Assembly (NCBI RefSeq): GCF_900566055.1
Contig: NZ_UPHQ01000045.1
Location: 1 to 53,555, forward strand
Source: Mycobacterium innocens
Lineage (GTDB): Bacteria; Actinomycetota; Actinomycetes; Mycobacteriales; Mycobacteriaceae
DNA length: 53,555 bases
Direction: 5' to 3'
Shown: piece by piece, positions 32,287 to 41,107 of the stretch
How positions within the stretch are numbered: the stretch's first letter is position 1
Layout of the letters: every line of letters begins with the position of its first letter
The notes under the pieces: model-generated
Database searches by the model: none
Seen by the model: only the letters and a program-made list of their open reading frames with translations
What the model was told of the DNA's origin: nothing
Translations under genes and position numbers: made by a program

Positions 32287-34527
32287 CTATTGCGCGCCGG
32301 CCGGCTCTTCCAGGCACACGATGCCGCTGCGGTCCACCTCGTGCACCCGGCCCGTGGAGAGGTCGAAGAACATTCCGACAATTCGTACCGCGCCGGACGC
32401 CAATGCCGGGGCCAGGATCGGGTTTCGGGCAAGTCGTTCCACCTGCACGGCCACGTTCACGATGGCGAGCTGGTCAGCTTCGGTGAAGCCGTTGGACACC
32501 GCGCTCAGCCGCGCGGGATGGTTGTGGCGGAATGCGGCCAGGCTCTCGTGTGCATGTTGCAGCCAGTGACCCATGGGACCCAGGGGACTGGTCGGCTGCA
32601 GCAACACGTTCAACGCGTGGCATGACGAATGTCCGCACACCGCAACCGAACTCACGTCGAGTTCGTTGATCGCGAAGTCGAGGGCGGCGTCCACCGAGCG
32701 CTCGGCGGGATCGGTCGGTACCAGGTTGCCGACGTTGCGGATGATGTACAGGTCACCGGGACGGCTGGCGGTGATGACGTCCGGCAGGATCCGGGAGTCG
32801 GCGCAGGTGAGAAACAACGTGTCCGGGTTCGGCGGATCCGTCAGTGCCCGCACCTGGTGGTGCAGTGCTCTGGCGCCATTGCGGTGGTACTCCTCGACGC
32901 CGTGCAGGATGGAAGCGCGCTCGGGATGCTTGTCGCGCCGCGACGGCCAGGCGACATCGCGGAGCGACCTGGTCCCGAAGTGACGTTTCGGCGGACTGCT
33001 GTGCGCGCTGATCATATTCGCCGGCGACGTCTCGATGATGGCGACCGATCCGCCGGTTGCCTCGTGCGCGGTTTTCCAATCCGAAATCGCCTCGGACACC
33101 GCGTGATCGATGTAGTCCGCGTTCAGGTGCAGCGTCACGTCGGTTCCCCGCGGCAGCGTCGAGAGCACACGGGTCAGCCGCGGCAGGAGCAAGAAGCTCA
33201 GCGTGCCGTCCATATCGACCCGCCAGTGCTTGGCCTCTTCTCCCACCGGCCTGACCTCGATGGGCGCACGCACCACTCGGACCAGCAGGAACAGGATCGC
33301 GACCGCAAGCCCGATAGCCACACCCTCCAGCAGGTTGAGGAAAACCACACACACGATGGTGATCGTGTAGATGACGAAATTGCCGGTGCGCAAAGCCATT
33401 CGGATGTGAGCCAACTTGATCAGCTGGGCGCCGATCACGATGAGCAGGCCGGCCAGCGCCGCCTTGGGTATGAGTTCCACCAGGTTGGTGAACAGCGATG
33501 CGAACAGGAGGATCCATACCCCGTGCAATATCCCCGACATCCGGGTTCGGGCGCCGGCGGCCACATTGGCCGAACTACGGACGATAACCCCGGTGACGGG
33601 CAGGCCGCCGAGGAACCCGGACACCATATTCGCGCTGCCCTGTCCGATCATTTCCCGGTTGAAGTTGGTGCGCGGCCCCTTGTGTAGCTTGTCGACACCG
33701 ACCGCGCACAGCAGCGATTCGACGCTGGCGATCAGGGCGATGGTGAGGATACCGACGGCGATCGCGCCGATCTCCTGGGTCCACGGTCGGCCGTCGGGGG
33801 ACATGTCGGGGATATTCGGCAAGCTGATCGCCTCGAAAAAGTTGCCGGACAAGGTAACTCGCTCGACGTCTAGCCCAGTGGCCTGTGCGAGGGCGGTCGC
33901 CGCCACGATGGCCACCAGAGCGCCCGGAACCATCCTCGCCTTGGCCGGAAGCTTCGACCACAACAGCAAGATGGCGATGACGGTGCCGCCGACGATCACC
34001 TCGTGCAGTTCGTGATGCAGGATGCCGCTGGGCAGTGCCACGATGTTCTGCCACGCCGAACTCCGGGACGAACCACCCACCAGCACGTGAATCTGCTGCA
34101 ACGCAATGGTGATGCCGATGCCCGCCAGCATGGCGTGCACCACCACCGGAGCAATACCCAACGCGGCGCGGGCCATCCGGCTCACGCCGAACGCGATCTG
34201 CAGCACACCTGCCCCAATGGTCATCAGGCACAACATCGGCCAGCCGACCTCGTCGATCAGCCCGGCGACCACCACGGTCAGACCCGCAGCCGGTCCGCTC
34301 ACCTGAACCGACGACCCGCCGATGGCCCCGGCGACAATGCCGCCTACCACTGCCGCGATCAGACCGGCGACCAGCGGAGCGCCCGAGGCGATCGCGATCC
34401 CCAGCGACAGCGGCAGCGCGACCAGAAAGACGACGAGCGAAGCCGGGACGTCGTGCCGCAGGTTAACCAAGATCGACCGTGATCGGGTTTCGGTACGTAA
34501 GGCGGAGTCCTTGACAGCGGCGCTCAT
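32287..34527 (-). CDS. SulP-family anion transporter fused to beta-carbonic anhydrase (Rv3273-like)
   Basis: 746 residues from ATG 34527, chosen because GAGGAG lies eight bases upstream; an ATG at 34551 is the alternative. Residues 20-400 form about ten membrane spans of a SulP transporter (VPASLVVFLVALPLSLGIA, VSGPAAGLTVVVAG). A STAS-like region follows (430-520), then a C-terminal beta-carbonic anhydrase. The zinc-binding CADSR loop and VCGHSSCHAL are intact, giving Cys, Asp/Arg and His-x2-Cys. The fusion suggests bicarbonate transport coupled to CO2 hydration, possibly supplying carboxylases. Its 3' end is only 5 bp from the PknD remnant. Confidence 0.93.
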   Translation of the reverse strand: MSAAVKDSALRTETRSRSILVNLRHDVPASLVVFLVALPLSLGIAIASGAPLVAGLIAAVVGGIVAGAIGGSSVQVSGPAAGLTVVVAGLIDEVGWPMLCLMTIGAGVLQIAFGVSRMARAALGIAPVVVHAMLAGIGITIALQQIHVLVGGSSRSSAWQNIVALPSGILHHELHEVIVGGTVIAILLLWSKLPAKARMVPGALVAIVAATALAQATGLDVERVTLSGNFFEAISLPNIPDMSPDGRPWTQEIGAIAVGILTIALIASVESLLCAVGVDKLHKGPRTNFNREMIGQGSANMVSGFLGGLPVTGVIVRSSANVAAGARTRMSGILHGVWILLFASLFTNLVELIPKAALAGLLIVIGAQLIKLAHIRMALRTGNFVIYTITIVCVVFLNLLEGVAIGLAVAILFLLVRVVRAPIEVRPVGEEAKHWRVDMDGTLSFLLLPRLTRVLSTLPRGTDVTLHLNADYIDHAVSEAISDWKTAHEATGGSVAIIETSPANMISAHSSPPKRHFGTRSLRDVAWPSRRDKHPERASILHGVEEYHRNGARALHHQVRALTDPPNPDTLFLTCADSRILPDVITASRPGDLYIIRNVGNLVPTDPAERSVDAALDFAINELDVSSVAVCGHSSCHALNVLLQPTSPLGPMGHWLQHAHESLAAFRHNHPARLSAVSNGFTEADQLAIVNVAVQVERLARNPILAPALASGAVRIVGMFFDLSTGRVHEVDRSGIVCLEEPAGAQ

Positions 34528-34758
34528 ATCGTGGCTCCTCGAACCGATCAAAGGTCATCGGCGGCAGAACCGCTTCCCCGTCCCGACGCCCCCGCTGTCC
34601 ACCGGCTTTGAAAGCGAGAGTTCATATTGGATAAATAGCGAATATGTGAGGTTACGGAGTACGACCCTGTAATCCTCTACGCGGGTCTGGACGAGGTCAG
34701 CGCGGGGCAGGTCATTCATCGGTAACTCAAAGAAAGCTGTGGACCGTGACACCGGACT

Positions 34759-35943
34759 TTAGGGTTCGGTCAGAAACATGTCGTTGTGCTCGCCCGGGGC
34801 CGGCGGGGGATCGGCGACCACCGCGCTGAAGCTCGAATAGCGCGCCGGCGTCCGGATCACGGTGACGGCGTCGTCCCCGCGGCCGACCTCGACGGCAAGC
34901 CGGTTCTCGGCGAACAGCGGGGTGTCGACGACCTGTTTCCAGCTATAGGGAAGGCAGGCCATCAGACCGCCCTCTTGCAGCAGCTCGACCCATTCGGCGG
35001 CGGTCTTGGCGGCTAGCGCCGACTGAAGCTCGTCGGTCAACTCGTGGTAGTGGATCGCCCGTGCGCGCTGGTCGATGAATCGCTCGTCGTCCAGGAGATC
35101 GGGCCGGCCGATGAGGTGGCACAGCTTATTCCAATGCTTGGGCACGTACGCGCTGATCAACAGGTATCCGTCGGCGGCGCGGAACGCGTCGGACGGCTGG
35201 GTGGCAAAGCCGACCCCTTTGCGCCGCTTGGCTTGTGGCACGGAATCGGGCTTCGGCCGGTCACCGCTGGTCTTGTTCAGGTGCATGGTCAGCTGGTTGG
35301 CCTGCAGCCCCACCGCGACGTCGTACATGGCCACCCGGACGGTGTCGGCCACCCCGTGGCGCTCGCGGTTGAGCAGCGCGGCCAACACCGCCTGGGCCAG
35401 CACGTGGCCGCTGGCGTTGTCGACCAGTTGGAACGGGATGATCTGCGGTTTGCCGTCCGGCGTCGGCATCCCGGTGGTCATGCCGGCCTCGGCGGCGACC
35501 ATCAGGTCGACACCGGGCCGGGTGCCGTGCGGGCCGTTGCCGCCGAACGCCGACAGGCGCGCATAGATCAGTTTCGGATTGCGGGCTCGCAAGTCCTCGG
35601 GCCCCAGGCCCATGCGTTCCATGACGCCCGGGCGAAAGCCTTCCAGCACCACGTCGGCGGTGTCGGCGAGCCGCAGTATCTGCTGCCGGGCCGCGCCGGT
35701 AGTCAGGTCCACCGTCACCGACTTCTTGCCCCGGTTGTTGGGCAGAAAATACGTGGGCAGCGGCGGACGTCCGGGAAGGACCGCGGTGATGTGGCGGGCC
35801 GCCTCACCGCCGGGCGCCTCGATCTTGATCACCTCGGCGCCCAGATCGGCCAGCACCTGTCCGGCCAGCGGACCGGCGACGTTCTGGGTGAAATCGAGTA
35901 CCCGAAACCCGTCGAGTGGCTTGGCGGGTCTGTCGTTCTGCAT
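34759..35943 (-). CDS. CaiB/BaiF-family (class III) CoA-transferase
   Basis: 394 residues from ATG 35943 (MQNDRPAKPLDGFRVLDF) with GGAAGGG upstream, the length of M. tuberculosis Rv3272. It has the family N-terminus VLDFTQNVAGPLAGQVLADL with GAEVIKIEAPGGE, and the catalytic-aspartate region GPHGTRPGVDLMVAAEAGM. It transfers CoA between carboxylic acids; the substrate is unknown. The first 140 bp lie inside the 3' end of the upstream methyltransferase frame. Confidence 0.93.
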   Translation of the reverse strand: MQNDRPAKPLDGFRVLDFTQNVAGPLAGQVLADLGAEVIKIEAPGGEAARHITAVLPGRPPLPTYFLPNNRGKKSVTVDLTTGAARQQILRLADTADVVLEGFRPGVMERMGLGPEDLRARNPKLIYARLSAFGGNGPHGTRPGVDLMVAAEAGMTTGMPTPDGKPQIIPFQLVDNASGHVLAQAVLAALLNRERHGVADTVRVAMYDVAVGLQANQLTMHLNKTSGDRPKPDSVPQAKRRKGVGFATQPSDAFRAADGYLLISAYVPKHWNKLCHLIGRPDLLDDERFIDQRARAIHYHELTDELQSALAAKTAAEWVELLQEGGLMACLPYSWKQVVDTPLFAENRLAVEVGRGDDAVTVIRTPARYSSFSAVVADPPPAPGEHNDMFLTEP

Positions 35944-36922
35944 CGGCGAACCCTTCCCTGATTCTCTTATATGTGGTCGCCTGCCGGCGCAGCACCGCGG
36001 TGCAGTAGTAGTCCTCGGCGAAGGGGGGGCCTGGGGCGGCAGGGGCAGCGGTGCCATCGACGGAGGCCGGCGCGAATCCGTTGTCGACCAGCAGCCGATC
36101 CAGCGGCGTGCGAACCACTTGCCAACCGGCCTCTTCCAGGTGCGTCGCCACGTCGTTGCGCTTGCCGGGGAAGCCCAGAGCCTTGAGCGCGACGTCCAGA
36201 CCGTGCTGGTACCAGCGCTGGTAGATAACACTGAAAAGCTCTCGGCTGGCCGCAGCGCTGAAAAAGACCTCGGCGATCAGCTGGCTGCCGTCGGCGCTGA
36301 GCGCGGTGATGTGGTCGAGCAGCCGGTCCTGGGCATCGGGTGGCAGGTAACCGAAAAGTCCCTCGGCGGCCCATGCGGTGGGCCGGTCGGCCCCGAACCC
36401 GGCCTGTCGCAGCGCCGACGGCCAGTCATCACGCAGATCGACGGGGACGCCGCGCACGTCGGCGCGCGGAACGGCGCCGAGGGTGGCCAGTGCGGTGGTC
36501 TTGAATTCGACGACTTGCGGCACGTCGATCTCGAAGACCACCGTTCCGGTCGCCCAGGGCAGCCGGTATCCGCGGGTGTCCAGCCCGGAGGCCAGGATGA
36601 CGACCTGTCGGTTGCCCGCGGGCGTCCCGTCGTGTTGGGCCGCGGCGAAAAACGCGTCGATGTAGCGGGTGCGCGCCGCTTGCTGGTCGGTCATCCGCTG
36701 CATGCCCCACGGGGCATCGGGCAGGTCGACGTCCTCGGACCGAAGTTCGCCGCTGGCCCACCGTAGGAAGAAGTCGATGCCGACAGCGCGCACCAGCGGT
36801 TCGGCGAACGGGTCGTCGATCAGGGCGGCCCGGGTGGCGCGGGCGCGTCCGGCCGCCACCATGGTCGCCGTGGCACCCACGCTGGAAGCCGGGTCCCAGG
36901 TGTCGTTCTCGGTGCGCCCCAT
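35804..36922 (-). CDS. SAM-dependent methyltransferase of the mycobacterial Leu-carboxyl-methyltransferase-like family, with C-terminal extension
   Basis: 372 residues; GAGGAG lies nine bases before ATG 36922. It starts MGRTENDTWDPASSVGATAT, as many mycobacterial paralogues do. The SAM-binding motif is VVILASGLDTRGYRLPW and a later motif is AWAAEGLFGYLPPDAQD. The family normally ends soon after the YYCTAVLRR strand (about residue 310). Here the frame runs on for about 60 basic residues (ATTYKRIREGF onward) and overlaps the CoA-transferase start by 140 bp in another frame. This points to loss of the original stop. I do not recall a homologue between Rv3272 and Rv3271c, so it may be a lineage-specific paralogue insertion. 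Confidence 0.88.
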   Translation of the reverse strand: MGRTENDTWDPASSVGATATMVAAGRARATRAALIDDPFAEPLVRAVGIDFFLRWASGELRSEDVDLPDAPWGMQRMTDQQAARTRYIDAFFAAAQHDGTPAGNRQVVILASGLDTRGYRLPWATGTVVFEIDVPQVVEFKTTALATLGAVPRADVRGVPVDLRDDWPSALRQAGFGADRPTAWAAEGLFGYLPPDAQDRLLDHITALSADGSQLIAEVFFSAAASRELFSVIYQRWYQHGLDVALKALGFPGKRNDVATHLEEAGWQVVRTPLDRLLVDNGFAPASVDGTAAPAAPGPPFAEDYYCTAVLRRQATTYKRIREGFADAERQTRQATRRVSGTRFHPERRRSAGRTGAGRSGRRGDQDRGARR

Positions 36923-37025
36923 CTGCGATCTCCTCGACGGCCGCAGGCTATTGGTCAGTCAGCGTAATCACCATCGCTTCGGTCACAGTGGGCCGGTCGA
37001 ACCGGCGCCGGGCCGGCCTTGCCTT

Positions 37026-37031
37026 TAACAT
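37026..37031 (+). promoter_or_regulatory. Leaderless -10 element for the CDF-like gene
   Basis: TAACAT ends seven bases before ATG 37039, with no ribosome-binding site. Confidence 0.45.
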
Positions 37032-37038
37032 CTTCGGG

Positions 37039-37713
37039 ATGGACACCGGGATCTCGCAGACCGACCACTGCCACGGGGTTGCGCCCGCGACGCCGGCGGT
37101 CGAGCGGGACTCCGAATGGCAGCACAATGCGGTGTGGGCGCACCGGCTGGCCGGGGTCAGCCTGGCCGTGCTGCTCATCGAGGGCGGCATCGGGTTGTGG
37201 CAGGGCCTGGCGGTGCGATCCGTGGCCTTGACCGGGTGGGCTCTGGCCGGCGGCTCGGAGGGTCTGGCCAGCGCCATGGTGCTGTGGCGCTTCACCGGCG
37301 ACCGCACCCTGTCCGCGACCGCCGAGCGGCGCGCGCAACGCGGAGTCGCGGTGTCGTTCTGGCTGACTGCCCCCTACATCGCTGCCGAGTCCCTGCAGCA
37401 CCTGGCCGGCCGCCAGCACGCCGAAACCTCGGTGCTGGGCATCGCGTTGACGGCCATCGCGCTGGTGCTGATGCCGATCCTCGGCTGGGCCAACCACAAA
37501 CTGGGCGCCCGCCTGAAATCGGGGGCCACCGAAGGCGAAGGCACCCAGAACTACCTGTGCGCCGCCCAGGCCGCCGGGGTGCTGCTGGGCCTGGCGATCA
37601 CGGCCGGCTGGCCCGGCGGCTGGTGGGTCGACCCGGTCATGGGGCTCGCCATCTCCGGTGTCGCGGTGTGGCAGGGCGTCCGGTCCTGGCAGGGTCACGA
37701 CTGCGGCTGCTGA
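37039..37713 (+). CDS. CDF-like integral membrane protein (Rv3271c-like)
   Basis: 224 residues from ATG 37039, with about six membrane spans: LAGVSLAVLLIEGGIGLWQG, SVALTGWALAGGSEGLASAM, VAVSFWLTAPYIAAESLQHL, LGIALTAIALVLMPILGWA, LCAAQAAGVLLGLAITAGW and VDPVMGLAISGVAVWQG. The last segment strongly recalls the WADPxxGL helix of cation diffusion facilitators. The usual paired Asp/His metal ligands of CDF helices 2 and 5 are not evident. It has a His/Cys-containing N-terminus (DTGISQTDHCHG) and ends in HDCGC. It sits beside ctpC-pacL1, suggesting a link with metal handling; substrate unknown. Confidence 0.75.
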   Translation: MDTGISQTDHCHGVAPATPAVERDSEWQHNAVWAHRLAGVSLAVLLIEGGIGLWQGLAVRSVALTGWALAGGSEGLASAMVLWRFTGDRTLSATAERRAQRGVAVSFWLTAPYIAAESLQHLAGRQHAETSVLGIALTAIALVLMPILGWANHKLGARLKSGATEGEGTQNYLCAAQAAGVLLGLAITAGWPGGWWVDPVMGLAISGVAVWQGVRSWQGHDCGC

Positions 37714-37799
37714 GCGTCGGCCCGGTCGCCGAGATCGCCGCCAGGGTTGTGGTAGGCGGATCATCCACAGCCATGACGGCGATCTCGGCGTAACCGGTC

Positions 37800-39968
37800 T
37801 CAGTCCAGGCGGTAGCGGATCAACCGAGAGCTGTTGGCCACCACCGCCACCGACGACGCGTTGTGCAGGATGGCGGCCAGCACCGGGGACAGCGCGCCGC
37901 TGGCCCCGATCAGCAGTCCGGCGGCATTGACGGCGATGGACATGCCGTAGTTCTGCCGGACCACTTCCACTGCCCGCCCACCCAGGTCCCGCACATCGAG
38001 CAGCCGATGCAGATCGTCGTTGGCCAGCGCCACATCGGCGGTCTCGACGGCGACGTCGGTTCCGGCCAGCCCCATGGCGGTCCCGATGTCGGCGGCAGCC
38101 AGCGCCGGGGCGTCGTTGACGCCGTCGCCGACCATCCCGACGACGTAACCGTCGTCCTGCAGCTCGCGCACTACCTCGAGCTTGTCCTCCGGCATCACCT
38201 CGGCGCGCCACTCGTCGATGCCCAACTCCTCGGCGACCACCTTGGCGATGTCGGGATGGTCGCCGGTGAGCATGACGATGCAGCGAACACCGTTGTCCCG
38301 CAACTCTTTCAGCACGTCGGCGGCCTCGGGCCGCACCTCGTCGCGCAGGCTGATCAGCCCCACCAGCGTGCCGTCCACGGCCAGCAGCAGCGGGGTCTCC
38401 GCCTGACGGCGCAGCGTGTCGACCCATTCCGACGCCTTCTTGGAGACGTTGACGTTCTCCGACCGCAACAGCGACGGGCTACCCAGCAACAAGGTCCGCC
38501 CGTCGGCCCAGGTTCGCATGCCCAGGCCGACCAGCACCTCACACTCCTCGTGCGGCGGGATGCTGATGCGGCGCTCCTCGGTCGATCGGATCACCGCTTC
38601 GGCCAGCGGGTGCCGGGAGTGGATTTCCGAGCTGGCGGCATAGGCCAGCACCTGTTCGGGCTCCCAATCCTTATGCATGGCAATGATATTGGTGACCACC
38701 GGGCGCCCCACGGTCAGCGTTCCGGTCTTGTCGAACACGATCGCGTCGACCCGGCCGGCCTGTTCGAGGTGCGAGCCGCCCTTGATCAGGATGCCGCGGC
38801 GCGCCCCGTTGCCGATCGCCGCGCTGATCGCGGTGGGGGTGGACAAGCCCACCGCGCAGGGGCAGGCGATCAACAGCATGGTCATCGCCCGCCGGACGTC
38901 CCCGGTGATCAGCAAGGTGATCGCGGACACGATGAACGAGGTGGGCACGAACCGGCGGGAGAAGTTCTCCCCGACCGTCTGGATCGGTGCCCGATCCTGT
39001 TGCGCCTCTTCGACTCTGCTGATGATGCGACCGATCGTGGTTTGGTTGCCCACGGCCTGGGCGCGCACCACCAGGCGCCCGCGCACCACGACCGAACCCG
39101 CGTGCACGTGCGTCCCGACCACGACGCTGACCGGCAGGTTCTCCCCGGTGATCGCCGACTGGTTGACGATGGCCTCACCGTCGACCACCTCACCGTCGAC
39201 CGGGATGGCGACATGGTCGTGCACCACCACCTCGTCGCCGATCTGCAGGGTGTCGATCGGCACCTGCACTTCGGTGCCCGCTTCGGTGCCGTCGGTCAGG
39301 CGGATCCAGGCGGTGTCCTGATTGCCCCGCAGCAGCTCCGAGATCGCCCGCCGGGTCCGCCGCAGCGTCAGATCCTGCAGGTACTCGCCGATGTTGAGCA
39401 GCCACAGCACGGTGAGCGCGACCACGTTTTCCCGCAGGATGAGGCTGGCGACGGTGGCTGCCGAGACCAGCGCGTCGGTGCCGGCCTTGCCGGAGCGCAG
39501 CGAGCGCAGTGCGCCGCGCAGGAACGGGTAGCCGGTGAAGATGGTGACGCCGGTGGCGACCATCCGGCCGCTGGGCCCCAGCAGCGGTGGCCTCTTGAAC
39601 ACGTAGCGGCGCACCCCGAGCAGGGCCAGCGCCGCGCCGCCGATGACCATGCGTAGCACGTCGGCGTTGCGGATCTCCGAGGAGTGCGGCGCCCGGGCCG
39701 GAATGAACTCGGCCGCGACGTGCTGAGCGTCGCTGATCGCCTGCAAGACCGCCGGGCGGTCGCAGCGCCGCGGGGCGTACCACACCACGACCGACCCGGT
39801 GCGCGGGTAGGCGTGCACCACCCGCACCCCGTTCTGCTTGGCGACGGCCTCTTCGATCGCTACCGCCCGGCGGGAGTCACCGCGGACCCAGCCGACGTGG
39901 ACCCGCATGCGCCCGGCCGCATCGGAAACCACTTCGTGAGGAACTGCTTGAGGAATTGCCAGCGTCAT
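37800..39968 (-). CDS. ctpC: P1B-type metal-transporting ATPase CtpC
   Basis: 722 residues from ATG 39968. It has the membrane CPC motif (LLIACPCAVGLSTP), phosphorylation site DKTGT (VFDKTGTLTVGRP), actuator loop ITGENLPV and hinge MVGDGVNDAPAL. The N-terminal HMA-like domain (RMRVHVGWVRGDSRR) lacks a CxxC pair. It matches M. tuberculosis CtpC (Rv3270), which exports zinc and has also been linked to manganese. pacL1 ends 10 bp upstream and is surely co-transcribed. The N-terminus is a few residues longer than the M. tuberculosis protein (MTLAIPQAVPHEVV). Confidence 0.96.
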   Translation of the reverse strand: MTLAIPQAVPHEVVSDAAGRMRVHVGWVRGDSRRAVAIEEAVAKQNGVRVVHAYPRTGSVVVWYAPRRCDRPAVLQAISDAQHVAAEFIPARAPHSSEIRNADVLRMVIGGAALALLGVRRYVFKRPPLLGPSGRMVATGVTIFTGYPFLRGALRSLRSGKAGTDALVSAATVASLILRENVVALTVLWLLNIGEYLQDLTLRRTRRAISELLRGNQDTAWIRLTDGTEAGTEVQVPIDTLQIGDEVVVHDHVAIPVDGEVVDGEAIVNQSAITGENLPVSVVVGTHVHAGSVVVRGRLVVRAQAVGNQTTIGRIISRVEEAQQDRAPIQTVGENFSRRFVPTSFIVSAITLLITGDVRRAMTMLLIACPCAVGLSTPTAISAAIGNGARRGILIKGGSHLEQAGRVDAIVFDKTGTLTVGRPVVTNIIAMHKDWEPEQVLAYAASSEIHSRHPLAEAVIRSTEERRISIPPHEECEVLVGLGMRTWADGRTLLLGSPSLLRSENVNVSKKASEWVDTLRRQAETPLLLAVDGTLVGLISLRDEVRPEAADVLKELRDNGVRCIVMLTGDHPDIAKVVAEELGIDEWRAEVMPEDKLEVVRELQDDGYVVGMVGDGVNDAPALAAADIGTAMGLAGTDVAVETADVALANDDLHRLLDVRDLGGRAVEVVRQNYGMSIAVNAAGLLIGASGALSPVLAAILHNASSVAVVANSSRLIRYRLD

Positions 39969-39978
39969 CTCGGGTAGC

Positions 39979-40260
39979 TCAGTGGTCGTGGTCGTGGGCG
40001 TGACCGACGGCAGGGGTGGGCGCCTCCTCGCCGACACGCTCGCGAGCCTCGGCCATCACGTCGGAAATCTTCAGCCGGGCCGACTCCGCGGCTTCCTCGG
40101 CCTTATGTGTTCCGCGCAACCCCAACTCGACCACCGAGACCGCCGCCTGATGCACCGGCGCTTTCTTCGCGGCCCTGCGCACCAGGTCATAGGCTGCCAC
40201 CCCGACCACCCCGTGGACCACCAAGGTGGCCGCCTTCGCCAACACTCCGTACGCCGCCAT
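39979..40260 (-). CDS. pacL1: DUF1490 membrane-associated metallochaperone PacL1
   Basis: 93 residues from ATG 40260; GGAAGG lies nine bases upstream. One N-terminal membrane segment (LAKAATLVVHGVVGVAAYDL) is followed by an Ala/Glu/Lys-rich helix and the C-terminal metal-binding tail HAHDHDH. M. tuberculosis Rv3269 (PacL1, 93 aa) scaffolds CtpC into membrane patches for zinc resistance through the same kind of tail. It is the promoter-proximal gene of the pacL1-ctpC operon. Confidence 0.93.
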   Translation of the reverse strand: MAAYGVLAKAATLVVHGVVGVAAYDLVRRAAKKAPVHQAAVSVVELGLRGTHKAEEAAESARLKISDVMAEARERVGEEAPTPAVGHAHDHDH

Positions 40261-40311
40261 GAGTCTGTACCTTCCTTTCGGCCTGTCATCGGCCACGACG
40301 CTAACATCAAA

Positions 40312-40323
40312 ATATCGCGATAT
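40312..40323. promoter_or_regulatory. Perfect 12-bp palindrome, candidate metal-responsive operator of pacL1-ctpC
   Basis: ATATCGCGATAT lies about 52 bp before the PacL1 start in an A+T-rich pocket (TTGATATCGCGATATTTTGA on the minus strand). Its position and symmetry fit a repressor site of the ArsR/SmtB or related type. Confidence 0.5.
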
Positions 40324-40369
40324 CAACATGTATCTGCGGGCGTGGCTTGAGCCGTCGAATCGCCTCGGA

Positions 40370-41107
40370 TCAAAGGACGCGGGTGACCTTTTCGGTCTCG
40401 ATCCTGCGCTGCAGCGCCCCCTGGTCCGGGTTGGCCACCAGCACCAGAGAAGCGCCCACGGCCAGGACCGCCAGCAGGCCGTCCACCATGTCGCCGGGAG
40501 TGGTCCACGAGGCAGTGGAAAGCACCGAAAGCACCCGATCGTTTGACGTCAAACCCCTTGCCGTCGCGGAGTTTTCGCAGTCGGCCAGGATCTGGTCGAC
40601 CGATCGGCCGGCCAGCGCCGGCCCGGGGTGGCGCTCGGCAACGATCTGGTCGCCATGCACCCGCACCGCGGTGGCGTAGTCGGTGACCCCGATCGGCAGG
40701 CCGGGCGCCGCCCGGCCGAACGGATCCAGGGACAACACCGCCACCTCGCCACCCGGCTGGACGGTCGAGTCCGCCTCGTCCAGCCGTTCCGCGGTGCACA
40801 GGGCAACGTCGGCAGGGCCCTGGAGAACCACCTCGGCGCCGATCCACCACACCCCGAACAGCACGGCCGCCGTTTGCCAATGGGCGGGCAGCAACACCAC
40901 GACCCGGCTGGCCGGCCCGGCGGCCAGCTCGTCGCGCAACAAATTCCCGGTCTTGGCGGCCCAATTCGCCAGGGTCACCGCCGACAGCTCGATGCGTTCG
41001 CCGGCAGGCTGAACAGCATCGTCGTAGTAGGTGATGCGGGGGCCGACCGGGTCGGCCCGCAGCATCGGATCGAGGATCGCCCCGGACAGCGTGGTCAGTT
41101 GATGCAC
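40370..41107 (-). CDS. TIGR03089-type protein resembling a truncated AMP-binding enzyme (Rv3268-like)
   Basis: 245 residues from GTG 41107 (VHQLTTLSGAILDPML), overlapping the lcp1 stop by 13 bases. A much longer open frame upstream is shadow sequence antisense to rmlD and out of frame with lcp1. The sequence resembles the N-terminal part of acyl/AMP-forming ligases (ITYYDDAVQPAGERIELSA, ANWAAKTGNLLRDEL, VVLLPAHWQTAAVLFGVWW). It lacks the P-loop SSGTTGxPK and the C-terminal domain, so it is unlikely to adenylate anything. Coupling to lcp1 suggests a wall-related role; function unknown. Confidence 0.8.
   Translation of the reverse strand: MHQLTTLSGAILDPMLRADPVGPRITYYDDAVQPAGERIELSAVTLANWAAKTGNLLRDELAAGPASRVVVLLPAHWQTAAVLFGVWWIGAEVVLQGPADVALCTAERLDEADSTVQPGGEVAVLSLDPFGRAAPGLPIGVTDYATAVRVHGDQIVAERHPGPALAGRSVDQILADCENSATARGLTSNDRVLSVLSTASWTTPGDMVDGLLAVLAVGASLVLVANPDQGALQRRIETEKVTRVL

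Noticed and set aside
37863..39656. Plus-strand open frame of 597 codons opposite ctpC
   Set aside because: Shadow of CtpC, with Asp/Gln/Arg-rich nonsense composition and no recognisable domain.
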